Assembly (NCBI GenBank): GCA_027919835.1
Contig: JANVFP010000030.1
Coordinates: 310,001 to 374,000, forward strand
Length of the DNA stretch: 64,000 nt
Source of the DNA: Lentinula raphanica
Taxonomy: Eukaryota > Basidiomycota > Agaricomycetes > Agaricales > Omphalotaceae
Reading direction: 5' to 3'
Shown: positions 43,269 to 54,239 of the stretch, piece after piece
How positions within the stretch are numbered: position 1 is the stretch's first letter
Layout of the letters: each line of letters begins with the position of its first letter
The notes under the pieces: generated by a model
Database searches by the model: none
The model's input: only the letters and a program-made list of their open reading frames with translations
Told to the model about the DNA's origin: nothing
Position numbers and translations under genes: made by a program

Positions 43269-44394
43269 GGAAAGCCAGAGTTGTCATGGACCAAACTGCA
43301 TCAGGTCTTAATGATGGTATTCCTAGGGATGAAGCCAAAGTCAAATATGATGACATGCACACTTTTGGCCAGGTGCTTAATGATGTTATCAAAGAGCACC
43401 CTAATGAGGAGCTTGTGCTATTCAAGAGTGATGTAGCCAAAGCTTTCCTCAATCTCCCTGCTCATCCTCTTTGGCAACTGTGTCAAGTTGTATCTGTTGA
43501 AGGAAGATTTCATATTGTCAGGAGATTGGTTTTTGGAACCAGAACATCTCCTCGCTGCTGGTGCTCTGTGTCTGCACTTCTATGCTGGTTTGGGACTGAG
43601 AAGCTAGGAATCCCTAATCTACATGTGTACATGGATGATTTCTTTGGCTGGGACTTCAAGAGGAATCTAGTCACCTTTCATGGCAAGAAGATTCCCAAGA
43701 GACAAGTACAGCTTCTAGTCTTTTGGGATATAATTGACTGCCCCTATGAAGACAGAAAGCAAGACTGGGGAGTCTGGCTGTTAATCATTGGCTTCTTGAC
43801 AGACATCATGAAGGGTTCCATTTCTTTGACCCAAGAGTCCATTGATGGACTTGTAGAAGCCATCCACACATTCCTCTCATCCCCAAACCGTAAAGCTGCA
43901 CTCAGAGACTGGCAGCATCTGACAGGTTCTCTAAACTGGTCACTCAATGTTCTTCCCTGGGCTAGGCCTGCTCTGACAGAAATGTATCGCAAAATGAGTG
44001 GGAAGACACTCCAATTTCGTCGAGCCCAATTGTTGATATCTTCTTCAGAGAGCTACTAGCTATTCTATCTGGCCTTCATTATATTGCTTCCAAACCTAGT
44101 CCCCCCAAGAGAGCTCTCTTCTTCTCAGACAGTCTAGACTCTGTTCAAGTGCTGAGCTCTCTTGCAGTCAAAGAATCATCTCACAACTCCATCCTTCTTG
44201 CTATTGCTGGTATAGTTCTCAAGACTGGTATTGACATCAGAGTTCGTCACATTCCTGGCAAGGATAACATCAAGGCAGACCTTCTATCTAGACTTTTACT
44301 GGATGACTTCAAGCTCCAGTTTCCCTCCTACTGCGTCCGCACTTTTGAGCCTCCAAGAGAGCTACTGCCGGCGCGATGGAGAGAGTCCTTTTAG
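43269..44394 (+). pseudogene. RT/RH of N5, downstream part with internal deletion
   Basis: Continues the RT gene interrupted at 26213. It contains FKSDVAKAF and the YMDD box (near 43630). About 270 bp are missing at 44023, where the codons for TLQFR jump to those for SPIVDIFF, removing the first RNase H Asp and changing frame. The end, with KADLLSRL, is present from 44149. Confidence 0.8.
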
Positions 44395-44487
44395 AGGCCA
44401 TGGGTGAGCAGAGGAAGAGACAAGGGTGCTCTGCTCACCCTCCTATGGACTTGAACAAGTTAGATGACTTGGTGTTATTCCTTCAAG
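44376..44487 (+). pseudogene. YR N-terminal fragment of N5
   Basis: Only the first ~37 residues of YR remain, up to LVLFLQ. The sequence then passes into reverse-oriented B of S5. AAG/AGTTAGCC is shared at the junction, suggesting a deletion joined by microhomology. Confidence 0.8.
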
Positions 44488-45614
44488 AGTTAGCCAACAC
44501 TGGGCCAAAGCCCATAACATTCAAAGCGGATCATGGAGGGCTACATAATGGTACAGGATAGGTAAGGATGTAGCTACATACAACTACATATTTACAAACA
44601 ATGAGAATATACATGATATGAGGGAGAGGAGGGAGGGTGAAGGAAAAACAGGCAGATCAAGGTTAGATCTATGTAGATAAGAGTCAGTACTATGTAGAGG
44701 CTTATCAGACATGATCAGAGCGCACTGAGACACCAAAAACCCAAGATCTAACAAAGGAATCAACTTCTACAGTGTCTGATCACCTTAGATCTGTCTGGAT
44801 GTGCTTTGGTATCTGTTCAGTGTCTTGATGGTGAAAAATGCGAAATTTCATACCAGATTCCTGTATCTGAGACACCTCTGGAAGGCCTGTAGTCTGTACA
44901 GATGTAGGAATGTACTGGACAGTGAAATCGGAGCTCAGAAAGAGCTAGGGAACATGCAGGCAGCCTCACCCAGGTCAGAGATGGTGGGGGAAGGAAAGGA
45001 AGAATGGGAGATCAAAAATTGATGTTTCAACTCGCTTTTACAGGCCTCTGCTCAGACCTCTGGCACCTGTAACAGCCACATCAATTTAAAACAGCCCCAT
45101 GATCAATTGCCTGATGCATGTGAAGATGGGATCATGTACAGCTATCAGCTGATGATCCAGGTGCCCTATAAGCGCTGGAAATGTCCGAAATATGTCCAGG
45201 AATCCATGTGATGAGTCTAGGCATGATGCTAAGTGATATAGAGGCTCTGGGAATGAAATAACACACAAGTGTTTTGAGTGTGCATTTAAAATGAGGATTG
45301 CAGGAGAACCACTAGACCAAATGCCTTCAAAATTATTTGCATCTTGAAGAGGACATCAAACTGTATATTTCCATCTAAGACACCTATAGGTTTGATCCAG
45401 GAATGCTTTGTGTAGAATAGAAAATATTTCAAAAGCTTTATTAAAGCATTCTGAAAAAATATGAATAACTCAACACAGAGTGAGTATCATCATAGGGTTA
45501 TAGTGGACAACTTGTAGGGACAATAGAGCTCTGTATGCGTACACAGTATAGTGGCAAGAGCACTTGAGAGGTAGCCAGCAATTAAGTGTATTCATGTACA
45601 CATTAGGTATGATG
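44488..45614 (-). mobile_element. Solo A-B unit S5 (subfamily 2), truncated at both ends
   Basis: Reverse B missing its outer ~40 bp, then linker and reverse subfamily 2 A, which breaks off inside the conserved 5' hairpin (GGTATGATG). Forward gag leader of N8 follows. No target duplication can be judged because both ends are lost. Confidence 0.75.
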
Positions 45615-45633
45615 CTTCATCTCAACACTCTGT

Positions 45634-47619
45634 ATGGCTCCCCATCACTCTGAATCACCAGATCCTCTTGCTATCCATGCTGCTACACCCTCCATGTCTA
45701 AATCTAGCCAGATCCATGCTGATCAGGCCTCATCTAAGCCCTTCAGACACCTTGATCTTGCTCAGACTCTCCCCAAATCCTCATCCACCAAGATCAGAGC
45801 AGATCAGAGTGCTTCTGAGGCCTCTAGACCCCTCAATCCTGCTCAAACTCGCCTCAAACCCTTATCTCATCAGGAAAAATCTATCTAGGCCCAGGTTGCC
45901 TGGAGACACCCCCAAAATTTCAGGCAGTTTCAAGTTCTTGAAATGATTTTAAGTTAACCTTATGTCTTCAGGCTTACCTGAGTTGCTTTGAAAATCTTTG
46001 GAAATCTTTGAGAATCTCTGGGAAGCCTGGGAAGCCTAAGCTTTTGGGGGGTGTCTCTAGGCTCTCTGGACCCAAGGTATTTTTCCTGATGCTGATCAGA
46101 TCAGGCCAGATCAGGGCAGATCAAAGTTGCTCCCTTCCTCTCAAAAGTCCTCTAACATATTCTCTCACTCTCAGATCCCTTCTAGCTCGCTTCCTGGGCG
46201 CTCCATGGGCGCTTCTAGCTCCTCTAAACAGGGTAGAGCTCATGTCCACTTCAGGTCTGTGTCTCCTTATCCCTCTGATGTTCCATCTTCCTCTGCTGCT
46301 CCCCACTTGTCACCTCCTCCCTCCCTTGCTGCCAGGCTCTCTGATGACCCTGAGCAAGCTCTGGAGTTTCAGGCAGTCAGTGAACAAGCCAGGACTCTGC
46401 AGGAAGTTGTTGAACAGTTCAGAAATGAAGAGCTCAATGCTATGGAAGCCTTTAGGGCTATTAGAGATATCTCATCCAATGATCCTGTTGTATCCCAAGA
46501 TTATGTGTCTCAGATCATGGATATTCAGAGAGAGACCAATCAGTTTAAGAGAGACAAACTCAAAGAGAAGGAGACTGCTGTTTCAGCAGATCAGAATGCT
46601 GTCTCTCATGAGGATGCTGTCAATGAGGCTGCTTGGGCTGGCATGCAAGCTCAGATTCAGGAGCTGGATGATGAGCAAGCCCAGCTTGACTCTGGTGCTT
46701 CTCCTCAAGATCCAGAGCCTGTTCTACAGGCTGAGAGAGATGCCTTGGTTAGGCTACTTGCCTCTCCTGTCAAACCCACTCCTACTGCTTCAATGCTTCC
46801 TGCTCCACTCCTTGAGGCTGCTCCTCACTTGGCCCATCTGTCAGGGCCTACATCTCTTCCTGCTCATGTGCAGAAAACTTGGGAGCTCAAGAACCTATTT
46901 GCTGCTGAGAGCAATCTGAACCCTGTTGTATCACTATTGGCTGCTCAGCCATTCTCTGACCCTCTTCCTGTCTCTCTGTTGCGCCTCATTGTCAAGGATC
47001 GCTTTGTTGACTTTGACAAAGTCTATGCTGCCTTGGTTAGCTTCTCCTCATTTACTTATGATTATAGCAGAGACTTTGGTTCAGAGTACAAGCTGGTTCG
47101 TAAGGATCAAGTACTCAAGTCTGTTCCTGTCACTTCTGAGTCTCAATGGCTCCGAGTTTTTGATGCATGGACTGCTCCATTGCTTAAGGTTTATCCCCAT
47201 CGCAAAATGGAGCTGGAGACCTACAAATCACAAATTATGGAGTACTTCAGGTCTTCACCTTATGATCCATCTGTGGCCATCAGGGTTGATAAAGAAGCTA
47301 GGCAGAAGGCTGCCAACACTCCTTTTGATCTGGGCAATCCAGAAAGCTTCCACACTCTTCTGCTCAAAGAGTTGTTATCTGCTAGGAAGAGAGGCCTTCT
47401 GGTGGTAGTTCATCATCTTCCTCTCCCAGTTCAAAGCGCCGTGACACACCTTGCATCCTTTGGAATGAGAAGAGGTGTTCAGAGCCCTGTCCTAATAACA
47501 GGAAGCATGGCTACTGCATTGAGTGTGGGGAACAGCACAGAGCAATTGACAACCAGTCCTGCTATGACCAGCTCCAGAAGCGTCGCAGAGAGAGTAGAAA
47601 GCGCTCTTCAAGGGCCTAA
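45634..47619 (+). pseudogene. Gag of N8, MITE insertion plus frameshift
   Basis: Starts at 45634 and is interrupted at 45868-46091 by MITE M2. Near 47393 two extra bases (GAAGAGAGG) shift Gag into the RT frame, so one open frame of 733 residues (46127-48328) fuses most of Gag to the RT N-terminus. The normal Gag stop remains out of frame at 47617-47619. The fusion is probably accidental but is a real long open frame. Confidence 0.8.
45868..46091. mobile_element. MITE M2, 224 bp with CATCAGG termini
   Basis: Ends CATCAGGAAAAAT and ATTTTTCCTGATG in inverted orientation, with inner inverted blocks GAGACACCCCCAAAA and TTTTGGGGGGTGTCTC. CT is duplicated at the flanks (45866-45867, 46092-46093). 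It has no coding capacity. It is nearly the reverse complement of M3. Confidence 0.85.
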
Positions 47620-48270
47620 ATCTCTGGCTGGTACAAAGCATACTCTGGACTCTACCCAATCTGCTTCAAACCCACATTTTAGACGTGGCTATTTTTGGTC
47701 TTCTTCTAGTTCATCTTGTAACATCATTCCTCCCAGTATTACATCTACAATGACTGCACCTCCTCTACCTTCACCTCCTGAACATCTCTTGAACAATCCT
47801 CAAATTCTTGCTACTTTGCACTCTATGTCTAGTTATATCAAAGTTGAGACTCCTTTCAATGTGGACCGCTTGGAACTCCTCTTATCCACTCATCCCAATC
47901 AGCCCTTTGTTGCTTCTGTAATCCGCTCCCTGAGAGAAGGATTCTGGCCTTTCTATGAAGCAGAGTGGGAAGAGGAATGCAAGCAGAAAGTAGAGAACTA
48001 TGTCACTGAGGAAGTGGACATTGCTGCACTCAAAGCTCACAGAGATCAGGAAGTAGCTGCTGGGAGGTGGTCAGAAGCACTACTAGAAGACTTTGTACTC
48101 TTACCTGGCATGAAGGTTTCCCCTATGTTTGTAGTCTGGCAGAAGGGGAAAGCCAGAATTGTCATGGACCAAACTGCATCAGGTCTCAATGATGGTATCC
48201 CTAGAGAGGAGGCCAAAGTCAAATATGATGACATGCACACTTTTGGCCAGGTGCTCAATGATATTATCAA
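47517..48270 (+). pseudogene. RT N-terminal fragment of N8
   Basis: From the conserved ATG to about residue 251, just before the first catalytic Asp. The continuation is replaced by an A fragment at 48271. It lacks the whole polymerase core. Confidence 0.8.
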
Positions 48271-48651
48271 CCATCTGTACAGACTACAGGCCTTTCACAG
48301 GTGTCTCAGATACAGGAATCTGGTATGAAATTTCGCATTTTTCACCATCAAGACACTGAACAGACATCAAAGCACATCCAGACAGATCTAAGGTGATCAG
48401 ACACTCTAGGAGTTGATTCCTTTGTTAGATCTTGGGTTTTTGGTGTCTCAGTGCGCTCTGATCATGTCTGATAAGCCTCTACATTGCACTGACTCTTATC
48501 TACATAGATCTAACCTTGATCTGCCTCTTTTTCCTTCACCCTCCCTCCTCTCTCTCATATCATGTATGTTCTCATTGTTTGTATATATGTAGTGGTATGT
48601 AGCTACATCCTTACCTATCCTGTACCATTATGTAGCCTTCCATGATCCGCT

Positions 48652-50348
48652 AACGAGGTATAAAGTCGGTTCTTAGTATAATGCCTTGTGACAGATCACT
48701 TAGCACGAACACAGAGTACGACTTCACGGATTCGTCAATCAAATTGTATTTATAGCGAGGTGTGGGGCGTTGTCAGAGATTCCGCACTATCTTATATCGC
48801 AAGTCGAACGCAGTCTTGTAAGATCTTTTAGATCAGCAATACTGGTCAGCAGAACGAAGTGACACGGATATACCAGTCGTAAGATCTGGACTAAGGGTTT
48901 TGTTTTGAGTGGCTTCCACTCGGATAAGGGTTTTTAGGCTCGGAAAGCAACGGAGTACCAGACGTTATGGTAGACCAATCGATTCCGCTCCCGGGTGAAG
49001 CAGTACTGATCACTATTCTCAGTAAAACCTCGAAGATCACGCAGATCACCAATCACTACGTGTCAACTTGAACAGAGCCACCAAAACTCTGCACGTTCAC
49101 TCAGCACAACCTGAGACCAAGTCCTCTGTATCTCCGGAACGGAGTCTACCTTCAACTAGCAAGTGACAGACACCAAGTCAAACCACTCAAAAGTCGGGCT
49201 TATCGCGATGAAGTAACACACTTAATCTGCAAGGTCCGGTACGGCTTAGAAGCCTTTACTCCCACGTATGGATGAAAAGGATTACCAGTTCAGAGAGATC
49301 TGGGCGCGAAACTTGTTTCATTTGTGCGGATACAGGTCTTTAAGTACACTACGAAAAGTCCAATACCCGTATTTGTCCTTGATCTAGTAGATCTAGCTAT
49401 TTCTATGGACGGAGTCCGATAATATACACTTAAATAGTAAAATATGACTGAAACGATACAAACACGCAAGGAAATAGTAAGGAAAACAGAGAAAAAGATG
49501 AAACTTGTCCGTATTTCGTCGTACTTTCGCCAGATCTAGAAGACCAAGCAAGTTCCGACCATGGTCTGTGCGGCATCCACATGCTAGGGTGCCTAACTCG
49601 TCAGAGTGGCTCCTGCCTGTGTTGCTCAAGTGTTTCCGACGAATTTGCTTCCGCGGAATGGTAGTGGTCTTCCCAAGTTAATGAGATAGACTCGTAACAG
49701 TGGTTGATCTCGCGGATCAGGTCGGTCTGGTCCGTAGCTTTCGAACGGTATGCATATAGCCTGGTGGTCTGGAGCGGACAACGAAGATAAATGCTTCAGA
49801 AGTGTTTTCCGTAGGTTTCCGCGCGTTTCCGTGAGTGCTGGTCAAAGCTGTACATAGCATACGCTATATCCCAGTTTAGAACTTGAACATATGCGCGTTT
49901 CCGCTGCGGGTTTCACCCGTACTGCCACGGAAATACTAGATCATCATGTTTCCGACGGTTTCCGCTACTTTGCATAGGGTTTCCGTGTGGTAACTCGTCC
50001 GGATAGGTTCTCATCGTGTCTGATCTGCTAGATCAAGTGAAATTTCCGTCATCACCGCCAAGTACCAACTCAGTTGTGCCGGTCCGGCAGATCTTGATAC
50101 TAAGTCGATATTCCCTTGGTGTGCTCGTACCAGTAGTCAGCATTCTTGAAGGATCCCCGACCAAGGGTGCGAGCAATAGCTCTAAGTGGATATTTATGGC
50201 TGATCCTGCCAAAGGATCTGTATCCTAGCTTATACTGATACAAGTTTGACTGCTAGTTCGGGCTCACTACAGTCCTTATTGATACTATGCAACGGTCTAA
50301 GATGATCTTTTTGATCATTGCACGCCTGCGCGGAAAAACCGCGCAACA
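48652..50348. mobile_element. 1,697 bp insert with 5-bp target duplication (possible solo LTR)
   Basis: CCGCT occurs immediately before (48647-48651) and after (50349-50353), while an uninterrupted B has it once. On the reverse strand the insert starts TGTTGCGCGG and ends CCTCGTT. A 5-bp duplication with a TG start fits a solo LTR, but the other end is not CA. There is no open frame above 80 residues. It contains a cluster of TTTCCG words at 49630-49990 and two hairpins near its right end. Its composition differs from everything around it. Confidence 0.6.
50302..50345. repeat. Two adjacent short hairpins at the end of the 1,697 bp insert
   Basis: ATGATC-TTTTT-GATCAT at 50302-50318 and TGCGCGG-AAAAA-CCGCGCA at 50327-50345, both perfect with 5-nt homopolymer loops, ending 3 bp before the insert boundary. 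Confidence 0.8.
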
Positions 50349-50427
50349 CCGCTCTGAATGTTATGGGCTTTGGCCCAGTGTTGGCTAACTCTTAATTCCT
50401 GTCCCACCTGAGTGCAAAAGGCAGAGG

Positions 50428-51313
50428 CACCTGTGAAAGGCCTGTAGTCTGTACAGATGGAGGAATGTGCTGGATAGTGAAATCAGAGCTCAAATAGAGC
50501 AAGGGGACATGCAGGCAGCCTCACCCAGGTCAGAGATGGTGGGGGAAGGAAAGGAAGAATGGGAGATCAAAAACTGATGATGAAACTCGCTTTTACAGGC
50601 CTCTGCTCAGACCTCTGGCACCTGTAACAGCCACCATCAGGACCAGATCAACCCCATCATGATTTGCCTGATGCATGTGAAGATGGGACCATGTGCAGCT
50701 ATCAGCTGATGATCCAAGCGCCCCATAAGCGCTGGAAATGTCCGAAATATATCCAGAAACCCATGTGATGTGTCTAGGCATGGTCCAGAGTGATCTAGAG
50801 AGTCTGGGAGTGAAATAACACTCAAGTCTGCTTTTTGTGTTTTGAGAGTGCAACGACGATTGCGGGAGAACCAGTGAGCCAAATACCTTCAAATTTGTTC
50901 TCATCCCGAAGAGGACATGGAGCCGCATATTTTCACTTAAGACACCTAAGGGATCTGTCCAGAACTGCGTGGTGTAGAGCGAAATGTAAATCAAAAGCTC
51001 TACCAGACCATTCTGAGCACTTTGGTGAAAAAGTGTGCATAACTCCACACAGACTGGGTATCATCACTAGGTCATAGTGGACAACTTGTAGGGGCAATAG
51101 AGCTCTGTATGCGTGCACAGTATAGTGGCAAGAGCACTTGAGGGTGGCCAGCAATTAAGTGTATTCATGTACACATTAGGTATGATGAAGGTGAAGACCT
51201 TCATGTACATACCTGTTGTGATGAATAGTGCACTATAATTGCTGAGAGATGATCTGTTGTTTGCAGAGGCCTGCAGAAAGGCTCCCTACCCTTGGAATCC
51301 GCCTTCATGTCGA
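50428..51313 (-). repeat. Reverse A fragment (subfamily 1)
   Basis: Runs from mid-A to the exact element end at 51313. YR sequence of N9 follows without a gap, so this was the left end of a copy inserted in N9. The B-ward part of it is replaced by S6. Confidence 0.75.
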
Positions 51314-51573
51314 GTGATGAGCACCAGAGAGATATTTGGGTCCAGAGGCAATATGTCTGGATGTGTAGGCAATGTATCTGGAAAGTGTGGCTGGGGTGGG
51401 ATCCAGATCCAGATTATGAGAGGTGCAGAACCTGATATAATCTTTAGCACCTGTGGTATAGTTCTGTTTGGTAGACTTTTCAATAGCATGGGCTTGAAGA
51501 AATAATACCAAGTCATCTAACTTGTTCAAGTCCATAGGAGGGTGAGCAGAGCGGCCTTGTCTCTTTCTCTGCT
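51314..51573 (-). pseudogene. YR N-terminal fragment of N9
   Basis: Encodes about residues 10-95 of YR (LNKLDDLVLF to the KYLSGAHH region) and lacks all catalytic residues. It is similar to N7, sharing KDYIRFCTSHN. Confidence 0.75.
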
Positions 51574-51638
51574 GCATAGAGACCTGACTTGGTTCTTTGA
51601 CATGCTTAAATCTGCCATTGGGATAAGATTTGTAGATG

Positions 51639-52342
51639 TGACCAAATTGCAGTGTCTTCCCACTCATTTTGCGATACATTTCTGTGAGTGCAGGCCTAGC
51701 CCAGGGAAGAACATTGAGTGACCAGTTCAAAGAACCTGTGAGGTGTTGCCAGTCTCTGAGTGCAGCTTTCCGATTGGGAGATGAGAGGAATGTGTGTATG
51801 GCTTCTACAAGCCCATCTATGGATTCCTGAGTCAAAGAGATGGACCTTTTCATGATATCTGTCAAGAAGCCAATGATTAACAGCCAGACTCCCCAGTCTT
51901 GTTTTCTGTCTTCATAGGGGCAGTCAATCATGTCCCAAAAGACTAGAAGCTGTACTTGTCTCTTGGGATACTTCTTGCCATGAAATGTGATCAGATTCCT
52001 CTTGAAGTCCCATCCAAAGAAATCATCCATATAGACATGTAGATTAGGGATTCCTAGCTTCTCAGTCCCAAACCAACAAAGGAGTGCTGATACAGAGCAC
52101 CAACAGCGAGGAGAGGTTCTAGTGCCAAACACTAATCTCCTCACAATATGAAATCTTCCATCCACAGAAACAACTTGACACAGTTGCCAGAGAGGATGAG
52201 CAGGGAGATTGAGGAAGGCTTTGGCTACATCACTTTTGAACAGAACAAGCTCCTCATTAGGGTGCTCTTTGATAACATCATTGAGCACCTGGCCAAAAGT
52301 GTGCATGTCATCATATTTGACTTTGGCCTCTTCTCTAGGGAT
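51639..52342 (-). pseudogene. RT core fragment of N9
   Basis: Carries FKSDVAKAF, the RT fold and the YMDD box (near 52030) through to the KTLQF region. RNase H is missing. A small inverted piece (GEVHRDLTWF region) adjoins it at 51574-51638. Confidence 0.8.
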
Positions 52343-52435
52343 CCTCTGCCTTTTGCACTCAGGTGGGACAGGAAGTTAGAGTTAGCCAACACTGGGCCAA
52401 AGCCCATAACATTCAGAGCGGATCATGGAGGGCTA
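52343..52435 (-). repeat. Only B repeat of N10
   Basis: 93 bp, directly continuous with the 3' spacer after YR on one side and with RT of N9 on the other. The absence of an adjoining A2 distinguishes N10 from N1, N3, N6 and N7. Confidence 0.85.
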
Positions 52436-52554
52436 TAAATTGCTATGAGATATTGTTGAGGGGTGGATGGTGGTGAGAGAAAATGTGAATGAGACGCGAG
52501 GTAAATGGTTGTATATCAGATTGGATGGTGTTACAATGATATTACTGTACAGTG

Positions 52555-53562
52555 TCAAGATCTTTGGGCTTGTTTGAGTGAAGCTAGTTGTAATTCTGCC
52601 CTTACTGTAGGATTGTCTCTGATATATATTTTCCAAGCTGTAGAAGACCAACGTCCCAAGGCCATTATCACAGATTCTGAAAGACCAAGTCTGGCATAAA
52701 AGGTTGCACCACTAGCTCTAATTGAATGTCCACCAAACTCCCTACCAACATAAGCAAAGAACCTAGATTCAAACCAGGATCTAGTGGGGAGTGTTCCATC
52801 TTCACAGAGGAACAATGCAGGCCTGGCTCCATGTAGTTTGTCCCTGATAGTACAGTATTCCTTGAGGAGAGACACAGGACTAGCCACTGCTTGATGACTT
52901 TGGAGAATATCTGTTCCATGGTAAAAAGGATCACTCTTGTGATAAGGCAAGTGGTAACCAGCTCTGCCATTCTCAAACTTGAGAGAGGCCCGCTTGATCA
53001 CCTTATGCCAGTCACGCAGATCATGCTGATTAGGAACAGTGAGTTCACCAATGCGATGACAGCCATAGAAGCCACAGCTCATGAGAGTTGCAAACAGAAG
53101 ATCATCATAGAAGAGATGACGAGAGTCATAGAAGAGTTGGATATGAGATATTTGAAGAGGAGGCTTCCTCTTGACTGGATCAGCTCTAACTTTCTTGGAG
53201 CCTCTGATTGTAGCTTGAACCAGAGGATGAGCACGAGATTCATCAAAGTGAGGGTAAATTTGTTTAAGAAAGTGACGAGCACCAGAGAGATATTTGGGTC
53301 CAGAGGCAATGTGTCTGGATGTGTATGCAATGTATCTGGAGAGTGTGGATGGAGTAGGATCCAGATCAAGCTTGTGTGAGGTGCAGAAGTGGATGTAATC
53401 CCTAGCACCTGTAGTATAGTTCTGTTTAGTAGACTTTTCAATGGCATGGGCTTGAAGGAATAACACCAAGTCATCTAGCTTGTTCAAGTCCATAGGAGGG
53501 TGAGCAGAGCGCCCTTGTCTCTTCCTCTGCTCACCCATGGCCTCTAAAAGGACTCTCTCCAT
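52555..53562 (-). CDS. Tyrosine recombinase of N10
   Basis: Intact, 335 residues, with CHRIGEL, HSIR, GRWSSTAW and KIYIRDNP. The HxxR box reads HSIRASG instead of HSLRAGG; the catalytic His and Arg are kept. The ATG at 53562 overlaps the RT stop by 19 nt. Confidence 0.9.
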   Translation of the reverse strand: MERVLLEAMGEQRKRQGRSAHPPMDLNKLDDLVLFLQAHAIEKSTKQNYTTGARDYIHFCTSHKLDLDPTPSTLSRYIAYTSRHIASGPKYLSGARHFLKQIYPHFDESRAHPLVQATIRGSKKVRADPVKRKPPLQISHIQLFYDSRHLFYDDLLFATLMSCGFYGCHRIGELTVPNQHDLRDWHKVIKRASLKFENGRAGYHLPYHKSDPFYHGTDILQSHQAVASPVSLLKEYCTIRDKLHGARPALFLCEDGTLPTRSWFESRFFAYVGREFGGHSIRASGATFYARLGLSESVIMALGRWSSTAWKIYIRDNPTVRAELQLASLKQAQRS

Positions 53563-54239
53563 CGCGCCGGCAGTAGCTCCCTTGGAGGCTCAAAAGTGCG
53601 GACGCGGTAGGAGGGAAACTGGAGCTTGAAGTCATTCAGTAAAAGCCTAGATAGAAGATCTGCCTTGATGTTGTCCTTGCCAGGTATATGACGAACTCTG
53701 ATGTCAATACCAGTCTTGAGAACTATACCAGCAATAGCAAGAAGGATGGAGTTGTGTGATGATTCTTTGACTGCAAGAGAGCTCAGCACTTGAACAGAGT
53801 CCAAACTATCAGAGAAAAATAGAGCTCTCTTGGGTGGACTAGGTTTGGAAGCAATGTGATGTAGGCCAGATAGAATAGCTAGTAGCTCTCTGAAGAAGAT
53901 ATCAACAATTGGGCTCCCAGGAGTTGGATGCACTTGATAGCAAAACCCATTGCTAGCATAGACAAAGGAGAGACCTATGTTGCTTGCATCAGTCCAGCAC
54001 ACAAAGTCTGCTTCACTGTCACTCCATGCTTGGGCATCTACAAATCGTATCCCAATGGCAGACTTGAGCATGTCAGAGAACCAAGTCAGGTCTCTATGCA
54101 CTTCACCATTGATAGGGATGTGACGAAATTGAAGTGTCTTGCCACTCATTTTGCGATACATTGCTGTGAGAGCAGGCCTGGCCCATGGAAGAACATTAAG
54201 TGACCAGTTCAAAGAGCCTGTGAGGTGCTGCCAGTCTCT

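Larger units (their letters stand above)
23277..44487 (+). mobile_element. Ngaro-like copy N5 (outer host of N4, N6 and N7)
   Basis: Pieces in order: end of A1 (23277-23371), gag with an internal duplication (23416-25035), 705 bp of unrelated DNA, RT (25741-26213), then N6 with everything nested in it. RT resumes at 43269-44394, and the YR start at 44376-44487 ends in S5. It carries the most lesions here and hosts several younger copies, so it is probably among the oldest in the window. Confidence 0.7.
45615..48270 (+). mobile_element. Partial Ngaro-like copy N8
   Basis: Begins in the gag leader 20 bp before the gag ATG, continues through gag and the first ~750 bp of RT, and stops at 48270 in the codons for LNDII. 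A1, the RT core, YR and the right end are missing. A 224 bp MITE lies in gag. Confidence 0.8.
48271..50427 (+). mobile_element. 5'-truncated A-B unit S6, split by a 1,697 bp insert
   Basis: A starts about 870 bp in, followed by linker and B. B is split at CCGCT by the insert 48652-50348 and resumes to GGCAGAGG at 50427. The first 33 bp (48271-48303) are repeated exactly in inverse orientation at 50428-50460, including an unusual CCTTTCACAGG variant. Confidence 0.75.
51314..52342 (-). mobile_element. Partial Ngaro-like copy N9, rearranged
   Basis: Reverse YR N-terminal part (51314-51573), a ~65 bp piece of RT in the opposite orientation (51574-51638), then reverse RT (51639-52342). About 900 bp of RNase H sequence expected between YR and RT are missing. 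Its remaining parts are lost on both sides. Confidence 0.75.

Noticed and set aside
49393..49629. 78-residue antisense frame and 70-residue forward frame (50016-50228) in the 1,697 bp insert
   Set aside because: Short, without motifs, and in a sequence with target duplications and no other coding signal; chance frames.
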